Part shown: piece by piece, positions 21,580-64,000 of the stretch
How positions within the stretch are numbered: position 1 is the first letter of the stretch
Layout: every line of letters begins with the position of its first letter
Origin: Saturnia japonica
Taxonomy: Eukaryota; Arthropoda; Insecta; Lepidoptera; Saturniidae
Assembly: GCA_033032175.1 (NCBI GenBank)
Contig: CM065328.1
Span: forward strand, 10,974,690-11,038,689
Length of the DNA: 64,000 nt
Direction of reading: 5' to 3'
Position numbers and translations under genes: made by a program
The notes under the pieces: generated by a model
What the model was told of the DNA's origin: nothing
The model's database searches: none
The model's input: only the letters and a program-made list of their open reading frames with translations

Positions 21580-24125
21580 TTTTATCTAATCTTACAGCTT
21601 ATAAGTATACAACTATGCTTTCAGTTCGTTTTCTTATTTCAGAATTCATGGAAAAAGGAAAGAGCAACAAGGTAGGTAAAGAAACCCAAACCTTGCACTG
21701 TCACTGCAAGTAGCAGGTTTGTTTGTGGGTTTGTTTGTATTTTGTAAACCTTGTTTATCTTATTTAATTGTGATCATGTTTGACTGAGCTAATTAATTAA
21801 TAAAACGATACCATTTCCATTTCTTTTTCTCGATGACAGTTCTAATTTGATAGTTGTAGTGTTGTGACCAAATAAGTAATGATATCGATCGCATATCTTT
21901 ACGACAGTGACGATTCATCAGATTTTGATTAAAATAAATAAATAAAGATTACCTGTCGTTATAATTATTTCGTTTCATTGTCGAGTACCTACCTATACCT
22001 ACTTATTTTTCAACAGGTTCGAAAATTTTGAAGAATTTGGTATTATCAATAAAGAATTAAGACGTGTAACATATTGTAATTAAATATAATATTAGTTAAT
22101 AAATTTGTACAAAAGTATCCGACAGTAGTTTAGTTTCTTACATTTTGTAAAAACATATCGGGTCTGTTATCGTGTTACGTTTATCGATATAGCTCCACCC
22201 TTATCAGTTTCTCCACCTATGGTATAACCTTATACGTGGTGGGCTGGGTTGCCAAGATTGAAAAAAGAAGAAGAAGAACCTTATACGTGTGTAAACGTCA
22301 TATTTTTATAAAATAATACATACATATTGTAAAAAAGACGCTCGTTCAAGTTTTCACAGGAGCTGTCATCGAGAAAATAAAGAAATGGAAATGGTATAGG
22401 TGTATAAATAGGTACTAAGTGTAGACAAACTAATTGACATTAATAGTTCTGATTTTGTTGTTCAATATCAGGATGTGTAAAGATGTACGGGTATGTACTC
22501 ATTTGAGGCATAAATAAGGATAATAAAATAACGTTTTTCATCATAAAGATCATACGATTGCGTTACTTTTGTGAACAAAATATTACTTTTTGAGCAGCCC
22601 TTGGTAACTTTGCGTCATTGGCCACTGGCAACACTGGTGACCTTACCTGACGCTGATCTTGCTTGCGTAGGCTCTTGTTTACTTGTAGTTGGACTCAATG
22701 GTCTAGGGACCCTCTGGTTATTGGTCTATGGTCTAGGGATATCAATAAAAAAAAAATTGATTAAACATAATTGATGTTTGTTTTAAAAATAATCAATGTT
22801 TTTCATATTTACTTGAGAAATTGAATTTAACCCCTGAAATATAATCATCATCATACAATCATGCTTTATTAATGAAATAATCAATTTCAATAAACATTTT
22901 TCAATAAACAGACAAAAATTATTGTTAATCACGGATAATGCCTATTCTTGTACCAAATTTTGTTGTTTAATAAGGTTGAATAAAAAGTAAAGAATGTTTT
23001 TTTCCTATTATTTTACGACCTATTGTCTTCGGAATTTGATTTTCTAAGTAGGAATATTATTTAAACTTTTAAAAGTATTATCTATACTATACTATTTATG
23101 TATATACTAATATAACAAAGCGGAAGAGTTTTTATGTTTCTTTAAACACGCTAATCTCTGGAACTACCAGTCTGATTCGAAAACTTCATTTTGCATAAGA
23201 TATCTTGATTCACGAGCAATAGTACAGGGTATCTAGCATCAAGGTATACGTCCCAGCTAGCCTTTAATATTGATTTTTGTTAATTAACTTGGAACACAAA
23301 GCTCTCCGGAACTACTTTATCCGCGTGCACTGCGATAATTCTTAGTGGTACTAGATACAAAAATATTTGGCCGAAGTATATCTAAAAATAGTTCGCGATA
23401 GTATATGCCTATCTCTTATATATGAGCTACAATAAACTACTCTATGACAAACAATTGTTAAAAAAATATATGATCATCATTTTAGACATGACATATATAG
23501 ACAATTTTATGAAGTGAAATTTTTCTGTTTATAGCATTTTATTTGGACATATAGTACAGAAGATAGTGAAAAATTAAAATAATTAGTACTTGTACATTTT
23601 TTTTGATCGTATAATACCCAAGTTTTCCGTTGTCTTTGAATTCAATGACTTAAACTTTACTCAGGTAAGGTAAATTTCAATTTTAGAACTTAAGGCTGTG
23701 ATAAGTCTGAGCATAGTCTGAGTACGCTCTATAGATTTCAGCTAAAGACAGGACACTATATTCACTTGATAATGACAGTAATGGTTTTCAATAAAGAGGA
23801 CTAGTTGGCAAGTTATATAGTAAGAAGGATAATGTAAAGACTACTCTCACAAAAAAAATGATATTAGATACACCAACAGAAAAAAATCGACAGAGAAAAA
23901 AAATAGATTTATCAATAATTGATTATTTTTAATTAATAAATTGAAAAAAAAAAAACTATATATAATATTAAATAATCGATATTAATCATTTCTTTTCACA
24001 TCCCTATAGTAGTCTTTCTTTGTATACAATTAATGGAAGAAAGAAATGACTGAAATGAGTTAATAGCCGGTGTTAAAATAAATAACTATTACAATTTATC
24101 ACAATAGCACAGATTTGTGTTAAAA
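21580..24125. other. Upstream region of SMC5; no coding exon seen
   Basis: About 2.5 kb before the SMC5 start codon. Any 5' UTR exon cannot be told from sequence. A possible acceptor (TTTCTTATTTCAG at 21630-21642) and donor (AAG then GTAGGTAAA at 21672) bracket a small piece, but nothing supports its use. A Lep1-like fragment lies at 23095-23230. I see no TATA box tied to a start. Confidence 0.4.
23095..23230 (+). mobile_element. Lep1/Helitron-like fragment
   Basis: CTAATATAACAAAGCGGAAG, then AAACACGCTAATCTCTGGAA and CTACCAGTCTGATTCG: the typical opening of Lep1-type repeats. Non-coding. Confidence 0.5.
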
Positions 24126-59001
<34,876 letters not shown>

Positions 59002-59600
59002 TTATATAGATAATGTTACTATAATTATGTAAGTTTGTTTTCTAAACAATCTTAGTGGCTAAAAGTATAAAGAGGAAATGCGGTCGACGTTTAATGAATA
59101 TGTTTTAAAAGAAATCTATTGCTGTCACATTGTGCACGAATGACCATATAGAGCGCTCGGACTGATTATTATACATTTATAAAATATTACGAAATCAGTT
59201 TCGTATTCCACTGTTTTCTCCACCAAAAGTGAACTGAATTTAACACTTTTTTTTCGAGAATAAGTACTTTTTTATATTCGTCAAATTTGTTTACTGTTGT
59301 CTGATATTGACGATATAACTGGGCAATTTTACTAACTTTAAAATACTCGTAGAATTTATAATAATTAATTTCTGGAAAAAACTCTAAATAGGATCACATA
59401 GCAGTGGTTGATATAGATTATATGGTATATAAATATTTACTATAGTGCTATTATTTACTATTCAGGGAAGAAATTAACAGAGCATACGTTTATATGGACC
59501 AAATGCCGCCCGCATTTTCTCTTAAGGCTGTCGAGTGTCTATTCGTCATTGCCTATGTTTGTGGTTACACTTTTGTATTCAAATATTATCGGATAACTGT
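59002..59600. other. SMC5 3' flank
   Basis: Probably 3' UTR, then AT-rich intergenic DNA. Nothing else recognised. Confidence 0.4.
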
Positions 59601-59619
59601 GAACGATCCTAAACGCTCG

Positions 59620-60015
59620 AGAAAAGTTCTCGTCAAAAAATACAGAGTTATACATTTTTCGATATTGCAAATCGCAAATACTTCGTGGGCAAAGTCATGC
59701 TTGGTAACACGGCTGTGCCCAGCGGAGGAATTTGCAGGCTTTTATTATTGTTTTCCCCATTAGTGACGATCCCAAGAATATGGACAGGGTATTTACCTAT
59801 AGATCGCGCCCACCATACATGGGGTGTAAGGGATGTCGAATTACATCTTCGGCACTGAGACGCCAAATCCTACCTCACCTGATGAGTAACGAACGAACTA
59901 TACAGCCTGACTGGTCACGACCACCATGTATGTGGTGAATTCCCGTCATAGTGACTCGATTTTGTGTGTCGCGTTTCGGGATCAGCCTGTGCTTATCGTC
60001 TTACTTTGTCGTCCT
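59620..60015 (-). mobile_element. Dispersed repeat D2, inverted, with flanking repeat
   Basis: GTCATAGTGACTCG, GTCGCGTTTCGGGATCA and the block around GTGACGATCCCAAGAATATG. Short open frames on both strands here are non-functional. Confidence 0.55.
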
Positions 60016-60291
60016 AATTAAAAAAAAAAAAACTATTCCGGTTTGGTGGACTTAGAAATTAGTGGAGATTACCAGATGAGTGCCTTGTGTGATAAAGATA
60101 TATATTTTTAGTATTTCTAGATTTTAGAATTACAAATAACTTTCATAAATAATTGTATTTATTGCTCGTCTGGCAGATATATAATATACTTCAAGCACAT
60201 GTATGAAATAAATCGAACTAAAAACAATAGAAACTAAGATAAGTGTTAAAATTATTTGTCATAGATATCTTCTACATTTGAACTGTTATGC

Positions 60292-60742
60292 CACATCCAT
60301 ACGCTTGCCACTTGCCACAAAATTAAAAAACGTCTTCAAACGCTTGGACAATACGCAAGCCAAATAGTCATCTGCACGTTTGCGAGTATGCTACTGTGTT
60401 TGGGATAAGCAAGCATGACGGACGTCGACCTTGTGTCGGTTATAACATTTGGTTTAATCTATTTTTATTGTAAAAAGAAGTAAAATTAAACGAGGAAAAA
60501 TAATAGAACATGGAGAATTCATCAACGAATATAGTTAAAAGTTCACAGAAACCGTACCAGGTTTTTTCAATTAATTATCGATTATTTATATCCCGCAAGC
60601 GATACAACTATACGCAAACGTGTGGACGCATCGCAAGAGCTCGCCACGACCTCTTTTGATTTCGCTCGGATCAAGGCAAACACTTTATCCACACGTTTGA
60701 ATTTGTGAATGTTTGTCAAGGTTTGGCAAGCATGTGGACGGG
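60292..60742. mobile_element. MITE-like element with ~55-bp inverted ends
   Basis: Left CACATCCATACGCTTGCCAC...CAAACGCTTGGA pairs imperfectly with right TCCACACGTTTGAA...TTTGGCAAGCATGTGGACG. About 450 bp, no coding capacity. Target duplication not clear. Confidence 0.6.
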
Positions 60743-61228
60743 GCTCTATACCATTTACTTATTACCTTTTGTTAATACATATAAAAAGGAAAATAACCGG
60801 AATGAAAAATTTATGTACATTTTTTATTTTAATAAAAATATCAGATTTACTCAAAATGGAATGTTTTATCTCTATTATACAAATTTTGACAAAGAAGTTC
60901 GCAAATTCGTACCTTTGTCGTATCATGCGAATATGAAATGGTCTCCCAGTCAACATCTTCCCTCCTTCCAATGATATTGGGTCCTACAAACGAGGCGCGA
61001 AGAGACATTAACAGTTATTTGTAACATACTATGTATGGTCCCCAATAAATTATTATTATTAAATAAATGGACTAAAATCTATATAAATAGAACTAGCGAC
61101 CTGCCCCAGCTTCGCACGGGTACAATTTACATAGTGGTGTTGTTTTATGTTTTAAAAAAAGCCTGATTATAGAGTTTATCGCTTTAATATTGATAGTTCA
61201 TAACTCCCTCATTAGCTTAGTGATCCTA

Positions 61229-61430
61229 AACGCGACTGCTATCCTGTATAGGTCCTAGGTTCGACTCCCAGCTGAGCGAAGTATATTGGGTTTTTCTATG
61301 AAATTCTCAGTAGCAGCTTTGTGTCCGATTAAGGCTTTATTTTTATTACACGTGACCTAAAACATACCCGGCGAACTGTCAGTGTACAACTCTACCTAAC
61401 ACTTCGGGGATACGTTATGTAACCTCATAC
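61229..61430 (+). mobile_element. tRNA-headed SINE
   Basis: Head TCATTAGCTTAGTGATCC (A-box) and GGTTCGACTCCCAG (B-box), then TTGGGTTTTTCTATGAAATT, CTCAGTAGCAGC and body CCCGGCGAACTG...GTGTACAACTC. The acceptor stem does not pair; not a tRNA gene. Confidence 0.65.
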
Positions 61431-61439
61431 GAATTCATT

Positions 61440-62770
61440 AAGTTACGAATAGTGCACTCAGCTCGCGACGTGCAATTCTTCATAAGTGCGGAGTGCCGGC
61501 CAACCGCCCGCCGTTTTGCTGAGAGGGATTTCTTTGGTCACGCGTAATTTTGAATTTGTATTTTCTTCTATAGTATTCATTAAATGGAATACTGTAAGGG
61601 ACAATTTTAATCCACATTAAATGCGGAAGTTAACTAACAAAGTTATCTGGATAAAGATTAATACTGAATTGGTGGAGAAAATAGCTTTACAAACACCGTA
61701 ATATATTAAATTATTACGTTCAAGTATTACGTAACGCAATTTGTTAACGTTTCAAATAATATGTTACGTGACATTGTTTTTTTTTAATTTAAATAAAAGC
61801 TAGACAATTAATATTTCCCAAGATCGTAACCTTTTTCGTTTATGTTTTAAGGGGAACCCCTCCGAGTGTATTGTACGTAATTTTTATTTAGTTGTCCCAA
61901 GTTGGCAACCCTTTTCGTTTGTTTTACGGGGAACCCCTCGACTGTATCTGTAGTCAGTTTTGTTAAAGTGAGTTCATACTCTGTGATGTCCTCAAAACAG
62001 AGAGATTTGCATCATCAGTTGTTCTTGGCCTATAAAAGCTCTCAAGCTGACTTGGGTGTTACGTAACGTTTAAGGATGGGGAGGAAGGTACAGAAAAATG
62101 TTACGGCGCATTACATAGGGTGGAGGGAGGGTCAAATATACGTAATACTTAAACGCCCCTTTTATACTATGTATTGGATATTGGTGATAGACGTTTGCGG
62201 TTGTGCGCGCATCACGCAGAAATTACTCGATAGATTTTGATAAAAAAAAATTTACCCCTTAGATACTTGGTTTTTATCTAGCAAAAAAATCACGATACCT
62301 ACATTCAATAAAAAGTTCCTAAACTTTTAAGAGACTACGATTTTTATAAACACTATGCATTCAGTGATTGTGTTTCCTTGCCTTGGTGTTAATATAATAA
62401 ATACCGCAGATAAAGTAACAGCAATAATATGTATAATTGAAATATTTAAAAAAAAAAACATAAATTAGTATAGTTTTATTAAATAATATTACAATCGTAT
62501 ATCTAATAAAGTGTCAATCCGGAAAAGTGTTTTCGTCTTGGTCCATCTTGACTCTGGACGTCAGATGAACGATAATTTATTTTCCTCGTTAGCGTTCGAT
62601 CTTAATTAACACTGTTATGTTATTAAATTAATATGAATACATTAATTTGCGGTACAAAAAAATACAACTTCTATAGGTAATAGGCAACCGGACAATAAAC
62701 ATAAAAATATAATAAATACCTACATACTTGAAAATAATTTTCATAATATTATTATCATCATTTAATCAAT
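61440..62770. other. Intergenic, no gene seen
   Basis: Two CCCTTTTCGTTTG / GGGGAACCCCTC blocks (about 61855-61940) repeat about 70 bp apart. D3-like AT-rich tail near 62680-62770. No coding region. Confidence 0.4.
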
Positions 62771-62774
62771 TTTT

Positions 62775-63020
62775 TAAATTCTTTTTCTAAAATATAAGTA
62801 GCCTAAGTTACTTCTTATAATATCAGCTATCTACCAGTGAAAGTCCCGTCAAAATCGGTCCAACCGTTTCAGAGATTACCCAGAAAAAACAGACAGACAC
62901 AAAAAAATAATTAAATAGGTTTATTTGATATAGGTGTCGTATATACTTTCATATGTATTTAGTAAAAAACTGTTATTTTGACATTACAAACAGACACTTC
63001 AATTTTATTAATTGTATAGA
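62775..63020 (+). mobile_element. Dispersed repeat D1, right half
   Basis: TAAGTAGCCTAAGTTACTTC, GTCAAAATCGGTCCAACCG, TTTTATTAATTGTATAGATT. Confidence 0.65.
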
Positions 63021-63029
63021 TTTAATCTT

Positions 63030-63680
63030 TCTTGTACACCGTTAGTTGCAAGTACAATCGAACATTAGAACTATATGATAAGTACAAAAGGCTGCCTTAT
63101 ATTGCTGAAAGCAATCTCTTCCAGGCAACCTTTGGACGAATATGTGACAGAGTGAAAATCAGGGGTAATATTTGTGTAATGAGAACACCAGAATAAAAAC
63201 AATTCAATACGGCATCAAATTTAACATAAATCAGAAAATAAATGGATTTTATAGTTAAAGAAATATATGGAATATAGTACTACATTATTTTCATTTATCT
63301 TATTACATTAAGTGAGCAATTCTTGTATATATATGTAATTGATTTCTCGGAAACGGCTTCAACAATTTCGATTAAACTTTGCATTTAGATGTTTTACATT
63401 CCAAGTTTACCTAGATATGTGTTTTTCTTTTTTTAATGTACCGAGCAAAGTTCGATCGCCCAGTTATTAAATATAATTCAAAGAAAATGTTTTATAATTA
63501 TAACATATACATAATATCACAGTAACAAATAATAATATTTTTATATTATAAAATAATCAAAAAATTATAAAAAATATAAATAAATGCATAATAATTAAAG
63601 CATATTGAAGTTATCCGGTTGCTTATTAAGAAAAAAATATAGGTATATAATATAAATTATCAAGATTATCAGAATAGGGC
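63030..63680. other. Probable ARMC6 3' UTR and intergenic
   Basis: AT-rich. No coding frame; a short Helitron-like word (TTTCTCGGAAACGGCTTCAA) near 63345. I cannot place the poly(A) site. Confidence 0.35.
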
Positions 63681-63896
63681 TCACTGGTCCAAGTGAACTC
63701 CTTTGCCGGTCCACTGTTCGTCCAACTTAACATCGCACTCGAGGTCCCTAAGGGCTGATTTGATGTCGAAACCGAAGTCCTTGTCGAATTTGTCGTAAGC
63801 CGCGACGAGAGCCTCCTTCACGCCGAGCTCGTGGATCTTGGTGTTGTGATCGCGGCATCTCGCTACCATGTTTCGTATCGCCCAGCAAGCGTGTTT
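63681..63896 (-). CDS. ARMC6: ARMC6-like armadillo-repeat protein, last exon
   Basis: Minus-strand exon from a CTCACTTAG acceptor (before 63896) to TGA at 63681-63683: 71 residues plus stop, phase 0. KHACWAIRNMVARCRDH, then HELGVKEALVAAYDKF and SALRDLECDVKLDEQWTGKG. The ALRDLxCxVxLxExWTGxxG end is characteristic of armadillo repeat-containing protein 6; the ACWAIRNMVA helix is the last ARM repeat. The remaining exons lie beyond the right edge. Function of the family is poorly known (cytosolic ARM scaffold). Convergent with SMC5. Confidence 0.82.
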   Translation of the reverse strand, partial: KHACWAIRNMVARCRDHNTKIHELGVKEALVAAYDKFDKDFGFDIKSALRDLECDVKLDEQWTGKGVHLDQ

Positions 63897-64000
63897 CTAA
63901 GTGAGATAAACAATATAAATATAATATATTGAACTAGTTGATACCCTCGACTTCGTCTGCAGTGTTTATTATATTTTAACATTACGGTAAAAAATATCGC
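63897..64000 (-). other. ARMC6 intron, partial
   Basis: Intron preceding the last exon, cut by the window edge. Contains the D-type word TGATACCCTCGACTTCGTCT, a repeat start. Confidence 0.5.

Noticed and set aside
21642..21672. Mini-exon with ATG (EFMEKGKSNK) between good splice sites
   Set aside because: The SMC5 start at 24126 explains the N terminus; this piece ends in a phase that cannot be tested. Kept only as a possible untranslated exon.

Overview
The window reads as a stretch of a lepidopteran (moth or butterfly) nuclear genome. It is AT-rich, its genes are split by many GT-AG introns, and it is saturated with short mobile elements: tRNA-headed SINEs, LINE tails ending in ATAA-type repeats, MITEs, Lep1/Helitron-like pieces and mariner and hAT relics. 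The species cannot be named from the sequence alone.

Three host genes are supported. (1) A clip-domain serine protease lies on the minus strand. Its signal-peptide exon is at 13476-13524, its first clip domain at 3213-3367, and the start of a second clip domain at 660-802. The catalytic part lies beyond the left edge. (2) SMC5 lies on the plus strand, 24126-59001. I reconstructed it as 20 coding exons that join in frame into 1049 residues, from Walker A through the Q-loop, hinge and SMC signature to Walker B. (3) The last exon of an ARMC6-like armadillo-repeat gene lies on the minus strand at 63681-63896. The protease and SMC5 are head to head about 10.6 kb apart. SMC5 and ARMC6 are tail to tail about 4.7 kb apart. 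The three genes share no obvious pathway (innate immunity, chromosome maintenance, armadillo scaffold).

Layout: 0-13.5 kb holds the protease exons and long introns carrying a 1045-bp mini LTR retrotransposon with an internal minisatellite, a MITE, an RTE-type LINE scrap and several dispersed repeats. 13.5-24 kb is intergenic and TE-rich: a hAT/GTF2IRD2-like relic, a ~1.15-kb poly(A) retroposon (named RpA here) split by a LINE, and a mariner remnant. 24-59 kb is SMC5; its introns hold LINE fragments, a broken modular cysteine-motif protein relic (42.5-44.1 kb), a tandem array of about 259-bp units each containing an inverted-repeat MITE (50.25-51.9 kb), and SINEs, one of which begins exactly at an exon's splice donor. 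59-63.7 kb is intergenic with MITE and SINE pieces.

The observations most worth checking are: the RpA retroposon family, with a short ORF whose copies differ mainly at synonymous sites, plus very short copies sharing one 5' end; the MITE-derived tandem array; the SINE-abutted donor and the GC-AG intron of SMC5; and the modular protein relic.
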